A stretch of DNA of 64,000 nucleotides from an uncultured Prevotella sp. (GCA_944319915.1 CALUEY010000031.1:62001-126000), one strand, 5' to 3'; counted from the stretch's first letter, positions 49,251 through 58,693 are shown. Numbers and translations are program-made. Notes: generated by a model from the letters alone, not told the origin.

Positions 49251-51248
49251 ATGACCCAACCCTCCGACATACAACCTATGCGCAAGGGCGGCGGGCGGCG
49301 CGCGCGCCGCCGCAGGCTGGCCCCGTGGCTAACGGCGGCAGCCGCCCTCGTGGCCATGGCCGCGGCCTCGTGCGCCCGCATGGGCCAGCCCGACGGCGGG
49401 TGGTTCGACGAAACGCCGCCGCGCATCGTACACACCTCGCCCGCCGACAAGTCAACCGGCGTGTCCACGCGGAAGATACGCATCTCCTTCGACGAGTTCG
49501 TGAAGCTCGAAGACGCCGCCAGCAAGGTGGTGGTGTCGCCCCCGCAGGTGGAGACGCCCGAGATAAAGTCGGCCGGGAAGGCCATCGAGGTGGAACTGAA
49601 GGACACGCTCCGCCCCGGCATAACCTACACCGTCGACTTCTCCGACGCCATCACCGACAACAACGAGGGCAACCCCATGGGCAACTACACCTACAGCTTC
49701 TCCACCGGCGAGCGCATCGACACGCTCGAGGTGGCGGGCAACGTGGTCGACGCCTCCAACCTCGAGCCAATAAAGGGAATACTCGTGGGCCTCTACGACG
49801 ACCTCTCCGACACGGCCCTCACCACCAAGCCGATGCTCCGCGTGGCCCGCACCGACAGCCGGGGCCGCTTCGTCATCAAGGGCGTGGCGCCCGGCAGCTA
49901 CCGCGCCTACGCCCTGCAGGACGCCGACGGCAACTACCTCTACAACCAAAGGAGCGAGATGCTCGCCTTCAGCCGCGACACCATAACCCCAAGCTGCGGC
50001 CCCGACATACGCCAGGACACCATCTGGCGCGACACTCTGCGCATCGACTCCATCATCCGCACGCCCTACACCCACTTCTACCCCGACGACATCGTGCTGC
50101 GCGCCTTCACCGCGCCGCTCACCGACCGCTACCTGCTCAAGACCGAGCGCGAGAAGCCCGAGAGGATAGGCGTCTACTTCACCTACGGCAGCGACACCCT
50201 GCCCAGCGTGCGGGGGCTTAACTTCAACGCCGACTCGGCGTTCATAGTGGAGCCCTCGGAGAAGCGCGACACCATAACATACTGGCTGCGCGACACCGCC
50301 CTGGTGAACCGCGACACCCTGCGCTACGAGCTTACCTACATGGCCACCGACACCCTGGGGCAGCTCGCAAGCCGCACCGACACGATAGAGGCCATGCCCC
50401 GCGTGCCTTACGAACGCCGCCTGAAGCAACGCATGAAGGAGCTTGAGGACTGGCAGAAGGAGCAGGAAAAGGCCAAGAAGAAAGGCGAGCCTTACGACTC
50501 CGTAATGCCCGCTACGCCGCTGAAGCCCACCATCAAGGCCGGAACGCTCGACCCCGACCGCAACGTTTACATAGAGATGCCGTCGCCGCTGGCGCGGTGC
50601 GACACCGCCGCAATACACCTCTACTCCAAGATAGACACCCTGTGGTACCGCTCGCGCTTCGCGTTCAGGCCCGTGCCGGGCAAGCTCCGGGCCTACACGC
50701 TCATGGCCGAATGGAGGCCGGGGGTGGAATACAGCCTCGAGATCGACTCGGCGGCGTTCGAGGACATCTACGGCCTGGTGTCAGACAAGTACAAGACCGG
50801 CATAAGGGTGCGCGCCATGGACGAGTACAGCTCGCTCACGGTAAACATCAGCGGCGCGCCCGACACGGCCACCATCGTGCAGATGCTCAACAGCTCCGAC
50901 GCCGTGGTGAAGCAGGCCAAAGCCTCCGGCGGCATGGCTGAGTTCTTCTACGTGCTCCCCGGCAAGTACTACCTCAGGGCCTTCAGCGACGCCAACGGCA
51001 ACGGCAAGTGGGACACGGGCGACTACCATGCTGGCCTGCAGCCCGAGACGGTGACCTACTACCCGCGCGAGATAGAGTGCAAGCAGAAGTGGGACGTAAC
51101 CATAAGCTGGAACATGGCTGCCCTGCCCGGCAACCTGCAGAAGCCCCTCAAGATAACCAAGCAGAAGCCCGACAAGGAGCGCAAGCAGCGCAACCGCAAC
51201 GCCGACCGCGCACGCGACCTCGGCATAGAGTACGCCCCGGGGATGTGA
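49251..51248 (+). CDS. Ig-like (SbsA/Big_5) domain lipoprotein
   Basis: 665 aa. Basic N-terminus, hydrophobic segment and lipobox MAAASC-ARM. The first domain (about 45-155) is an SbsA Ig-like fold: PPRIVHTSPADKSTG, KIRISFDEFVKLEDA and GITYTVDFSDAITDNNEGNP. A prealbumin-like segment (about 160-235, VVDASNLEPIKGILVGLYDD) and further beta-rich domains follow, with a C-terminal region DANGNGKWDTGDYHAGLQPE resembling a Ca-binding or dockerin-like turn. It is probably a surface or periplasmic structural lipoprotein. It is co-transcribed with the GH3-type gene. Confidence 0.85.
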   Translation: MTQPSDIQPMRKGGGRRARRRRLAPWLTAAAALVAMAAASCARMGQPDGGWFDETPPRIVHTSPADKSTGVSTRKIRISFDEFVKLEDAASKVVVSPPQVETPEIKSAGKAIEVELKDTLRPGITYTVDFSDAITDNNEGNPMGNYTYSFSTGERIDTLEVAGNVVDASNLEPIKGILVGLYDDLSDTALTTKPMLRVARTDSRGRFVIKGVAPGSYRAYALQDADGNYLYNQRSEMLAFSRDTITPSCGPDIRQDTIWRDTLRIDSIIRTPYTHFYPDDIVLRAFTAPLTDRYLLKTEREKPERIGVYFTYGSDTLPSVRGLNFNADSAFIVEPSEKRDTITYWLRDTALVNRDTLRYELTYMATDTLGQLASRTDTIEAMPRVPYERRLKQRMKELEDWQKEQEKAKKKGEPYDSVMPATPLKPTIKAGTLDPDRNVYIEMPSPLARCDTAAIHLYSKIDTLWYRSRFAFRPVPGKLRAYTLMAEWRPGVEYSLEIDSAAFEDIYGLVSDKYKTGIRVRAMDEYSSLTVNISGAPDTATIVQMLNSSDAVVKQAKASGGMAEFFYVLPGKYYLRAFSDANGNGKWDTGDYHAGLQPETVTYYPREIECKQKWDVTISWNMAALPGNLQKPLKITKQKPDKERKQRNRNADRARDLGIEYAPGM

Positions 51249-51503
51249 GCCCTTTGACAATTAAGATTTAAAAATTAAGAAATAAGAATTGGGCTGCGCC
51301 TTGCACTGGGGAGGCACGATGCTGATTAAGCGCTAAGCATCGGGGGGTTGGCGATAAAGCAAAGGCCTGCGCCTGGGGCGGGGCGGCCCGGGCGATGGGC
51401 GGGGGCGGCATCTCAGCACCGCCGGCGGGCCACTGCCAACCGTGCCAGGCGCGCAGCGGGCAGCCGCCCGGCAAGCACAAGGCAAACAAACACAGCGACA
51501 GAT

Positions 51504-52316
51504 ATGAGACCAAAGGCATTTGTCATCGCACTGCTCATGGCAGTGTGCGCCGCCACGGCATCGGCCCAGTGCGGCATAAAGAACACTGCGTTCAAGTCGG
51601 GGGAGTTCCTTTACTACGACCTCTTCTTCAACTGGAAGTTCATCTGGGTAAAGGTGGGCACCGCGTCGATGAGCACCGTCATGTCGCGCTACGACGGCAA
51701 GCCTGCCTACCGCGCCAGCCTGATAACCCGGAGCAACAACAAGCTCGACAAGTTCTTCACCCTGCGCGACACACTCCTGTCGTACTGCGCGGCCGACCTC
51801 TCGCCGCTCTACTTCCGCAAGGGCGCGCGCGAAGGCCACCGCTACTACGTTGACGAGATATGGTACAACTACCCCAAGGGCAACTGCCACATGAAGCAGC
51901 ACCGCATAGAGGACGACGGGCGCCACGTGTGGAAGCAGTCGGAATACCAGGACTGCGTGTACGACATGATGAGCATCTTCCTCAGGGCGCGCAACTTCGA
52001 CGCCTCCAAGTACAAGGTGGGCCAGAACATACCCATGCCCGTGAGCGACGCCAGGCGGCTGTCGAACTCATGGCTTAAGTACCGGGGCAAGGAGACGTAC
52101 AAGATGGACGGCAACGACATCGAGTACCGCTGCCTGGTGTTCTCCTTCATCGAGCGCGAGGACGGCAAGAACAACGAGCTTCTGCGCTTCTACGTAACCG
52201 ACGACGCCAACCACATACCCGTGCGCCTGGACATGTTCCTGAGCTTCGGCTCGGCCAAGGCTTTCCTCCGGGGCTACAAGGGGGTGAAGAACCCCGTTAC
52301 GTCGAGGGTGAACTGA
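51504..52316 (+). CDS. DUF3108 domain-containing exported protein
   Basis: 270 aa with a signal peptide (cleavage near residue 22, ASA-Q). DUF3108 features: FKSGEFLYYDLFFNWKFIWV, then KVGTASM and a series of strands ending VPVRLDMFLSFGSAKAFLRG-like HIPVRLDMFLSFGSAKAF. The family is periplasmic with a lipocalin- or LolA-like beta fold predicted by others; its role is unknown. The start at 51504 gives the only sensible signal. The 51249-51503 gap is AT-rich at first (TTAAAAATTAAGAAATAAG) and then GC-rich, with no gene or clear promoter. Confidence 0.85.
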   Translation: MRPKAFVIALLMAVCAATASAQCGIKNTAFKSGEFLYYDLFFNWKFIWVKVGTASMSTVMSRYDGKPAYRASLITRSNNKLDKFFTLRDTLLSYCAADLSPLYFRKGAREGHRYYVDEIWYNYPKGNCHMKQHRIEDDGRHVWKQSEYQDCVYDMMSIFLRARNFDASKYKVGQNIPMPVSDARRLSNSWLKYRGKETYKMDGNDIEYRCLVFSFIEREDGKNNELLRFYVTDDANHIPVRLDMFLSFGSAKAFLRGYKGVKNPVTSRVN

Positions 52317-52389
52317 GCAGCGGGCAGGTGGAAAACTGCATGGGCGGCGGGCGCAACCGCCCCCACCTGAGCGGCGATGACGTTGCGCA

Positions 52390-52905
52390 TCATTCCATCC
52401 TGCCGTACTTCATTTCCTCACCATCCGCATCGTACTGCTTGCGTTTGCCCACAGGGGGCGATGCAAGCGTGATGCGCACCACCGCCGTGCGGTGCAGGCT
52501 GCGGCGTATGGCCTCATCAAAGGCGTCCATGTGCCGTGGCAGGAACCGCTCGCTGATTATGCGGAGAGCCTGCACCTTCTCCGCTTCGTCAGTCACCGGC
52601 TCCGCCCGCCCAAAGGCTATGGCCGAACGATACTGGAGGGTGAACGAGCCGTCCTTTGGGCCTACGGTGGGCCGGCACCGGGCCACGGCCGACAGGCACA
52701 CCTCCGGGTGGGCGGCCATGGCATCGAGCTTGTCGCCCTCAGGCGCGCAATGGAAGTACCACACCCGCCCATCGGCCGAGGCCAGCGACAAGGGAACGCC
52801 GTAGGCCGTGCCGTCCGCACGGACAAGGCTCACGGTTATGTATGGTGCCTTACGCATTACCTCCAAAGCCCATTCGGCGGGCATTTCCCTACTTACCTTT
52901 CTCAT
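52390..52905 (-). CDS. Pyridoxamine 5'-phosphate oxidase family flavoprotein, Nim-like
   Basis: 171 aa split-barrel FMN-binding fold. The sequence MRKVSREMPAEWALEVMRKA followed by GVPLSLASADGRVWYFHCAP and EGDKLDAMAAHPEVCLSAV resembles the NimA/5-nitroimidazole reductase-like branch. It may reduce small substrates with FMN, but drug resistance cannot be claimed from this. The start at 52905 is the family start; a longer frame reaches 52971. The -7 box TATATTTG is at 52986-52993 on the minus strand. Divergent from the MG2 gene across array F. Confidence 0.87.
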   Translation of the reverse strand: MRKVSREMPAEWALEVMRKAPYITVSLVRADGTAYGVPLSLASADGRVWYFHCAPEGDKLDAMAAHPEVCLSAVARCRPTVGPKDGSFTLQYRSAIAFGRAEPVTDEAEKVQALRIISERFLPRHMDAFDEAIRRSLHRTAVVRITLASPPVGKRKQYDADGEEMKYGRME

Positions 52906-52985
52906 GTTCCTTGCATTCTTAATGTTCCTACATTGGCCAAAGGCACATAAAAAGCCTTCTTTTGCGCCCATTGGCTTTCTTGGTG

Positions 52986-52993
52986 CAAATATA
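52986..52993 (-). promoter_or_regulatory. Promoter -7 box TATATTTG of the Nim-like gene
   Basis: Minus-strand TATATTTG about 80 nt before the start at 52905. Confidence 0.7.
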
Positions 52994-53131
52994 CTGATTT
53001 TCTGCGGATAACCTCATGGCCAACACCATGAAAGCTGACTACGCGCCCGCAGGCGCACACAAGCCCGGGCCGCCCTCGCGGCTGCAGCACCGGCTGGCGC
53101 GGCCCGCGATGCAGGAACGGCGGTAACTTTA

Positions 53132-53332
53132 CTTTACAAAGGGCTTCTTTTGCGCCGCCACTGCCCGTCCGTCCCTGCAAGAGAGGCCGTTCGGCAGCGC
53201 AAAAGAGGCCGTTCGGCCTTGCGGAACGAGCCGTTTTGCAAGGCCAAAACGCCCCTGCGCCCAACAGCCTGAGGCTGAGCCTGTTGGCCGCCGGGGCCGG
53301 AAAGGGGCTCGGCCATGACAGTTTGTTTACAG
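53132..53332. repeat. Composite intergenic repeat F (22-bp phased palindromes)
   Basis: Centres at 53185, 53207, 53229 and 53250 (spacing 22, 22, 21). It begins with TTTACAAAGGGC and ends with TTTGTTTACAGATTTCC. A GCCTGAGGC segment lies in the right part, as in the elements at 2780 and 20020. Confidence 0.8.
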
Positions 53333-53348
53333 ATTTCCGCCCCCGCGC

Positions 53349-53379
53349 TTTGCCATTCCGCGCAAAAACGCTACATTTG
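53349..53379 (+). promoter_or_regulatory. Promoter of the MG2 gene (-33 TTTG, -7 TACATTTG)
   Basis: TTTG 53349-53352 and TACATTTG 53372-53379 with 19 bp between. An upstream ATG (53381) directly touches the -7 box, so translation starts later. Confidence 0.85.
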
Positions 53380-53407
53380 CATGGCCGCCACGCAGCGCGG
53401 CAAACCA

Positions 53408-56107
53408 ATGACCAAAACCACACTCATGAGCACAGGAAGCATAATAAAGTTTTTCATAGCGGCCTGCATGGCCGCCACCTGCGCCACGGCCCGTGCGCAG
53501 CAGCCTGCCGGCGGGGCCGACCCGGCGGCCAGGCTGAGGCAGTTCGTGGGCAACATCGACGTGTTCAACCGCCTCTTCCCGCAGGAAAAGGCCTACCTCC
53601 ACTTCGACAACACCGCCTACTTCAGGGGCGAGACGATGTGGTTCAGCGCCTACGTGGTGCGAGCCGACCGCCCCGCCCTCACCAACCTGAGCCGGGTGCT
53701 CTACGTGGAGCTGGTAGACCCCACGGGCGAGGTGGTGCAGACGCGCAAGGTGAAGCTCGACGGCGGGCGCGGCTCCGGCTCCTTCCGCCTCGACAAGCTG
53801 CTCACGGCGGGCTACTACGAGGTGCGAGCCTACACGCGCTACATGCTCAACTGGGACGCCGCGTGGGCCTTTTCGCGCGTGCTGCCCATATTCGAGAAGC
53901 CACAAAAGGAGGGCGACTACAGCCGCCCCGCCATCTACGAGCCCGACCGCCGCAAGCGCATGCCGCAGCAGCGCGCCGCCGACAGCACCGCCCAAGGGCA
54001 GGGCCTGTGCCTCACCTTCTACCCCGAGGGGGGCCGCCTCGTGAGGGGGCTGCCCGCGCGCGTGGCCTTCAGCCTCAGCAGCGGCGGCGCGCCCGCCGAC
54101 TCGCTGCCCATGGAGCTTACGCTTGCCGACGGCCGCCGCCAACGGCTCACCACGCTGCGCGAGGGCCGCGGCGCCTTCAGCTACACCCCCGCCGCCACCC
54201 CGGCCACAGTCACCGTGACCGATGCCCGTGGCCAGCGCCACAGCTTCAGCCTGCCCGAGGCGCAGGCCGAGGGATGCGCCCTCAGCGTGAGCGCAGTGGA
54301 GGGCAGCCACGTGGGCGTAACCGTTAGCCGCACGGCGGGCTACACCGAGCCGCTGGCGCTGGTGCTCATGAGCGGCGGCAACGTTGACGCCACCGACCTG
54401 CTGCCCCCCTCGGAGCGCGTGGCGCGCCGCCGCTTCGCCCGCGCCGACATGGCGCCGGGGGTGAGCCAGCTGGCCCTCATCGACAGCCGCGGGCGCATAG
54501 TGGCCGAGCGCATGGTGTTCGTCTGCCCGCCCAAGGGGGCCGGCTCCATAGCCTTCGAGGCGCAGGGGCGGCTGTCGCCCTGCGGCAAGCTGACGCTCCG
54601 GGCGAGCACAGAGCCGGGGGCCACGTTCTCGGTGGCCGTGCGCGACCGCGCCGCCGAGGTGAACGGGCAGCAGGGCAACGCCGCCACGTGGCTGCTGCTC
54701 TCGTCAGACCTGCGCGGCTACGTGAGCCACCCGGAGTACTACCTCGAGGCCGACGACGACGAGCACCGCCGCGCCGCCGACCTGCTCATGATGGTGCAGG
54801 GATGGCGGCGCTACGACGTGGAGCAGATGGAGGGCCGGCGCGAGTTCAGGCGCACCCACCCCATAGAGGACGGCCTTTACCTCTTCGGCCAGCTCAAGCA
54901 GGCCAGCCGCCGCAACAAGCCCGCCGGGGTGCGCCTCACCGCCACGCTCTACAACCGCGCGGGGCAGTCGATGCAGGGGCGCGCCGTAACCGACTCGGCC
55001 GGCCTCTACGCCTTCCGCCTGCCCGAATGCGAGGGCGAGTGGACGCTGATGCTCAACACGCGGGGCGCCGATGGCAAGGCCAAGAAGTACCGCGTGGGCA
55101 TCGACCGCAACTTCTCGCCCGAGCCGCGACCGCTCGCGCCCAACGAGACGCAGCCCATACCCATCGAGGAAGCGCACCACTCGCCCAAGGTGGCGGTAAA
55201 CTTCGCCGACACGGCCGACATGACCAAGCTTGCCGGCATGGAGGAACGCCTGCACGTGATAAAGGAGGTAAACGTGCGCGGCAAGAGGCTCTTCGAGAAC
55301 GCACGCGCCGGCTGGGACAACGAGCAGCGAGGGGCCTTCAAGGCCTACCTGCGCTACGACTGCGACCGCGCAGCCGACGAGCTGTATGACGCGGGCCTCG
55401 AAACGCCCACCATCTTCGAGTGGCTCGCGAGGAAGAACCCCTTCTTCGGAGGCGACGGCACTGACTACGAGGACCTGGCAAGGCTCGCCGACGCCGAGAA
55501 CAACGCCCCGACAACCTTGCTCAGCGGGCAAGACGATGTAGAGGCCGACGCCGACGACACTGGGAACGGCATAAACAACAGGGGATTCATGACCCGCGAC
55601 GGGCTGGCATACAAGAACAGGCCCATAGTGTGGGTGCTCAACAACACCTTCTACATGGGCACCAGGACGCGCAACGTGCGCACGAAGGACATTGAGCACA
55701 TACGTGAGAACAGCGCCGAAGAGATGCCGCGATGGCTCGACGAGTACAAGAGCGTTTACATATCCGAAGACGAGAACATATGGCGCAACTACGTGGAGGC
55801 CCCCGCGCTCGCCACGTACAGCCCCGTGACCATCTTCCTCTACTCCCACCACGAGTTCCCGGCCAAGCACAAGGGCCTGCGCCTCACCCACTTCGAGGGC
55901 TACAGCCGCGTGGAAACGTTCCAGATGCCCGACTACAGCCTCATGCCGCCGGCGCCCGACCACCGACGCACGCTCTACTGGAACCCCGCCGTGAAGGCCG
56001 ACAAGGACGGCCACGCCACCATAGAGCTTTACAACAACTCCTCCTGCCGGCAGGTCTCCATCTCAGCCGAGGGCATCACATACGACGGCCGCGCCCTGGT
56101 GTACTGA
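53408..56107 (+). CDS. MG2-domain (alpha-2-macroglobulin-like) exported protein of the TonB-receptor-associated type
   Basis: 899 aa. Start at 53408 (MTKTTLMSTGSIIKFFIAAC), 28 nt after the -7 box; a signal peptide ends near ARAQ. The N-terminal part has the MG2/macroglobulin strand pattern FPQEKAYLHFDNTAYFRGET, VLYVELVDPTGEVVQTRKVK and GYYEVRAYTRYMLNW. Later parts hold repeated beta-sandwiches and near the end a plug-like region (PIVWVLNNTFYMG). Proteins of this type are large periplasmic or surface proteins of Bacteroidetes, often encoded alone; the role is unknown. There is no thioester motif. Confidence 0.85.
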   Translation: MTKTTLMSTGSIIKFFIAACMAATCATARAQQPAGGADPAARLRQFVGNIDVFNRLFPQEKAYLHFDNTAYFRGETMWFSAYVVRADRPALTNLSRVLYVELVDPTGEVVQTRKVKLDGGRGSGSFRLDKLLTAGYYEVRAYTRYMLNWDAAWAFSRVLPIFEKPQKEGDYSRPAIYEPDRRKRMPQQRAADSTAQGQGLCLTFYPEGGRLVRGLPARVAFSLSSGGAPADSLPMELTLADGRRQRLTTLREGRGAFSYTPAATPATVTVTDARGQRHSFSLPEAQAEGCALSVSAVEGSHVGVTVSRTAGYTEPLALVLMSGGNVDATDLLPPSERVARRRFARADMAPGVSQLALIDSRGRIVAERMVFVCPPKGAGSIAFEAQGRLSPCGKLTLRASTEPGATFSVAVRDRAAEVNGQQGNAATWLLLSSDLRGYVSHPEYYLEADDDEHRRAADLLMMVQGWRRYDVEQMEGRREFRRTHPIEDGLYLFGQLKQASRRNKPAGVRLTATLYNRAGQSMQGRAVTDSAGLYAFRLPECEGEWTLMLNTRGADGKAKKYRVGIDRNFSPEPRPLAPNETQPIPIEEAHHSPKVAVNFADTADMTKLAGMEERLHVIKEVNVRGKRLFENARAGWDNEQRGAFKAYLRYDCDRAADELYDAGLETPTIFEWLARKNPFFGGDGTDYEDLARLADAENNAPTTLLSGQDDVEADADDTGNGINNRGFMTRDGLAYKNRPIVWVLNNTFYMGTRTRNVRTKDIEHIRENSAEEMPRWLDEYKSVYISEDENIWRNYVEAPALATYSPVTIFLYSHHEFPAKHKGLRLTHFEGYSRVETFQMPDYSLMPPAPDHRRTLYWNPAVKADKDGHATIELYNNSSCRQVSISAEGITYDGRALVY

Positions 56108-56138
56108 AAGCCTCGGGGCCGCGCCCAGCTGCTTCCAT

Positions 56139-56251
56139 GCAGCCAGGGGGCCGTGGCCGGGGATGCTGGCGGATGCACCGCCGCCCCACGGCCACAGCCC
56201 CCTGGCTGCAAAAACGATGGCCGCCTGTGGGTCAGACCCACAGGCGGCCAT
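56139..56251. terminator. Two hairpins forming a bidirectional terminator
   Basis: A long imperfect stem CAGCCAGGGGGCCGTGGCC/GGCCACAGCCCCCTGGCTG (56139-56208) is followed by a perfect 16-bp stem ATGGCCGCCTGTGGGT/ACCCACAGGCGGCCAT (56217-56251, loop CAG). It separates the convergent MG2 and DEAD-box genes. Confidence 0.8.
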
Positions 56252-56257
56252 TGCCTT

Positions 56258-58159
56258 TCACTTCTTCCTCGGTTTGCGCCTGGCCCATCCTTCCTCCGAG
56301 AAGTCGGGCTCCTCGCCCTTGAGCTTCACGTTGCTGTCCTGGAAGAACTGCCGCCAGTCGCCCGTGTCGGCGCCGCCGAAGTCGCCGAGGTCGGCCCTGC
56401 GGCCCTTCTGCCTCTTGTCGAAGCGGCTGAAGGCGCCCCCGCCGCCGCGGTCATGGCGGTCGGCGGGCCTCCCGGCGCCGCGCTGCCCGCCGCGCGAGCC
56501 GCCCCCGCGCTGTGGCGCCGAGGCGTCGTCGGCGCCGTTGCAGCGCACGTCGCGCCCGCGGTAGCGAGTGCCGTCGAGGGCTCGCATCACGCGGTCGGCG
56601 TCGCGCTCAGGCACTTCGATGTACGAATACTTGTCGTGCAGGTCGATGTGGCCCACCTCCTGACGTCCGTCCACGTTGCGGTTCACGAACTGCATCACCT
56701 CGCCCGGATAGAAGCCGTCGGCCTTGCCCAGGTTGATGAACAGCCGGCGGTAGCCCTGCTCGGCGGCGCGGCGGCCCTTGCGGTCGGCGCGGCGGCGCTC
56801 CTGCCTGTCGCCCTTGGCCCCGCCCTTGCCCGAGGGCTGCTCTATCTCGGGCGCGTTGGCGTAGTAGGCGAGGAAGCGTCCGAACTCGCGGCTCACCATC
56901 TTCTTTATGATGTCCTCCTTGTCGATGAACTCGAAGTGGCGGTTTATCTCGTCCATGAAGGGGGCTATCTCGTCCTCGTTCACGTCGGTCTTCTCAATCT
57001 CGTCCATCACCTTGTAGAGCTGCTTGGTGCATATCTCCTGCGGCGTGGGCAGCTTGCCCTCCACGAACTGCTTGCCTATCTCCTTCTCCACGGCGCGTAT
57101 CTTGGCCCTCTCGCGCGAGTGTATGATGGCTATCGAGGTGCCCTTCTTGCCGGCGCGGCCCGTTCGGCCCGAGCGGTGGGTGTAGCTCTCAATGTCGTCG
57201 GGCATGCCGAAGTTTATCACGTGGGTGAGGTCGTCCACGTCGAGCCCTCGGGCGGCCACGTCGGTGGCCACGAGGAGCTGCGTGAGGTGCTGTCGGAACT
57301 TCTGCATGGTGAGGTCGCGCTGCTGCTGCGAGAGGTCGCCGTGGAGCGACTCTGCGTTGTATCCGTCGCGTATGAGCTTGTCGGCCACCTCCTGCGTCTC
57401 GCGCTTTGTGCGGCAGAAGATGATGGCGAAGATGCGTGGGTAGTAGTCAACGATGCGCTTCAGGGCGAGGTACTTGTCCTTGGCGCTCACCATGTAGTAC
57501 ACGTGGTTCACGTTCTCGGCTCCCTCGTTGCGGCTTCCCACCACAATCTCCTTGTAGTCGCGCAGGTACGACTTGGCTATCTTCTCTATCTCGCGGCTCA
57601 TCGTGGCCGAGAAGAGCAGCGTGTTGCGATCCTCGGGCAGGCTCTCGAATATCTCGTTGATGCTCTCGGAGAAGCCCATGTTGAGCATCTCGTCGGCCTC
57701 GTCGAGCACCACATTGCCCACGCCGCCGAGCTTTGCCACGCCCCTGTTCCTGAGGTCGATGAGCCGGCCCGGGGTGGCCACGATTACCTGCGCGCCGTGG
57801 CGCAGCGAGCGGATTTGGTTCTCGATGGAGGTTCCGCCGTACACTGGCACGATGTTCACCCCGCCCATGTACTTCGAAAAGTCCTTCAGGTCGTCGGCTA
57901 TCTGCAGGCACAGCTCGCGCGTGGGGCTGAGCACCAGGGCCTGCGTGTCGCGGCAGCGCGTGTCGATGCGCTGCAGGATGGGTATGCCGAAGGCCGCCGT
58001 CTTGCCCGTGCCGGTCTGTGCCAGCGCGATGACGTCGTTGCGGTTGCCGAGCAAGTAGGGGATAACTTCTTCCTGCACGGGCATGGGGTTCTCGAAGCCC
58101 AGCTCCGTGATGGCGCGGCGAATCTCTTCGCTCACGCCCAATTCTTCAAATGTCTTCAA
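56258..58159 (-). CDS. DEAD-box ATP-dependent RNA helicase (DeaD/CsdA-type)
   Basis: 633 aa. It unwinds RNA in ribosome assembly and mRNA turnover. Q motif FENPMPVQEEVIP, Walker A AQTGTGKTAAFG, motif II VLDEADEMLN, motif III FSATMS, motif VI YTHRSGRTGRAGKKG. C-terminal DbpA-like RNA-binding domain (about 470-545) and a Gly/Arg-rich tail. A TTG start at 58159 (reading MKTFEELGVSEE) is chosen: that is the conserved family beginning, the frame has no ATG between the -7 box (58241-58248) and the Q motif, and the next Met is inside the Q motif. Confidence 0.94.
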   Translation of the reverse strand: MKTFEELGVSEEIRRAITELGFENPMPVQEEVIPYLLGNRNDVIALAQTGTGKTAAFGIPILQRIDTRCRDTQALVLSPTRELCLQIADDLKDFSKYMGGVNIVPVYGGTSIENQIRSLRHGAQVIVATPGRLIDLRNRGVAKLGGVGNVVLDEADEMLNMGFSESINEIFESLPEDRNTLLFSATMSREIEKIAKSYLRDYKEIVVGSRNEGAENVNHVYYMVSAKDKYLALKRIVDYYPRIFAIIFCRTKRETQEVADKLIRDGYNAESLHGDLSQQQRDLTMQKFRQHLTQLLVATDVAARGLDVDDLTHVINFGMPDDIESYTHRSGRTGRAGKKGTSIAIIHSRERAKIRAVEKEIGKQFVEGKLPTPQEICTKQLYKVMDEIEKTDVNEDEIAPFMDEINRHFEFIDKEDIIKKMVSREFGRFLAYYANAPEIEQPSGKGGAKGDRQERRRADRKGRRAAEQGYRRLFINLGKADGFYPGEVMQFVNRNVDGRQEVGHIDLHDKYSYIEVPERDADRVMRALDGTRYRGRDVRCNGADDASAPQRGGGSRGGQRGAGRPADRHDRGGGGAFSRFDKRQKGRRADLGDFGGADTGDWRQFFQDSNVKLKGEEPDFSEEGWARRKPRKK

Positions 58160-58240
58160 TCTAAAAAAATGATAAATAATACGTATTGTCGCCCCATGCC
58201 CGGCCCAGCTGCCATCGACGGCGTGCGGCGTTTGCGGCTG

Positions 58241-58248
58241 CAAAGTTA
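58241..58248 (-). promoter_or_regulatory. Promoter -7 box TAACTTTG of the helicase gene
   Basis: Minus-strand TAACTTTG. The leader to the TTG start is about 75 nt, long for this genome and in keeping with cold-shock helicase genes. Confidence 0.7.
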
Positions 58249-58288
58249 GTGAAAATAAATGGGTTATGGTGCATTGCAACCGTATTAT

Positions 58289-58320
58289 TTTGCAGATACG
58301 GGGATTTTTTTGTATTTTTG
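58289..58320 (+). promoter_or_regulatory. Promoter (-33 TTTG, -7 TATTTTTG) of the toxin-antitoxin remnant
   Basis: TTTG at 58289-58292 and TATTTTTG at 58313-58320, 20 bp apart; divergent from the helicase promoter. Confidence 0.8.
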
Positions 58321-58359
58321 CGGTGGCAATATTGCACACAAAATCATATTGGCACAGCA

Positions 58360-58486
58360 TGGAGACGCAAGCAAAAGAAAAAGGGCAGTCCAAAGAGCCT
58401 GCCGCAAAAAGCCTGACAATACATGGGAGGCGTTCGGCAAGTCGAAGGGATGTTTCGTAATTAACGACCCGAAATTCCTGCTCTGA
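58360..58486 (+). pseudogene. Antitoxin remnant (VapB-like), frameshifted
   Basis: Behind a good promoter, an ATG at 58360 reads METQAKEKG and then loses the frame. One base over, the reading NTWEAFGKSKGCFVINDPKF plus LL and stop is the typical C-terminus of VapB-like antitoxins of this order. The shift fits one extra A in the run at about 58373-58383. A TTG at 58350 in the good frame could in principle start a shorter product. The partner toxin is truncated, so the pair is dead as a module. Confidence 0.6.
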
Positions 58487-58693
58487 GGTGATATAGAGGT
58501 GCTCCCGATAACCAAAGAGGTTGTAGAGACATACTCAAGAATGGAATTTAACGAGGCACAAGGCCACAAAGATCCGTCAGACCACATCATCATAGCGCAC
58601 GCCATGACGTGGCGTATGCCGTTGATATCAAGCGACACGCGGTTTGGCTTTTACAAAAGCCAAGGCCTTGACTTGATTTTTAATGAGAAATAA
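58487..58693 (+). pseudogene. PIN-domain (VapC-like) toxin, 3' fragment
   Basis: Immediately after the antitoxin stop come the last about 68 residues of a PIN-domain ribonuclease: GDIEVLPITKEVVETYSRME, then KDPSDHIIIAHAMTWRMPLI and SSDTRFGFYKSQGLDLIF. The PSDHIIIAHA and SSDTRF acidic motifs are intact, but the N-terminal half with the first catalytic Asp is gone. It has no proper start codon except GTG at 58499. Confidence 0.8.

Noticed and set aside
52390-52905. Nitroimidazole resistance gene (nim)
   Set aside because: Family resemblance only; many split-barrel flavoproteins of this type have no link to resistance.
56153-58249. 698-codon open frame opposite the DEAD-box helicase
   Set aside because: Pure antisense shadow of high GC content; its length reflects rare stops, not coding.
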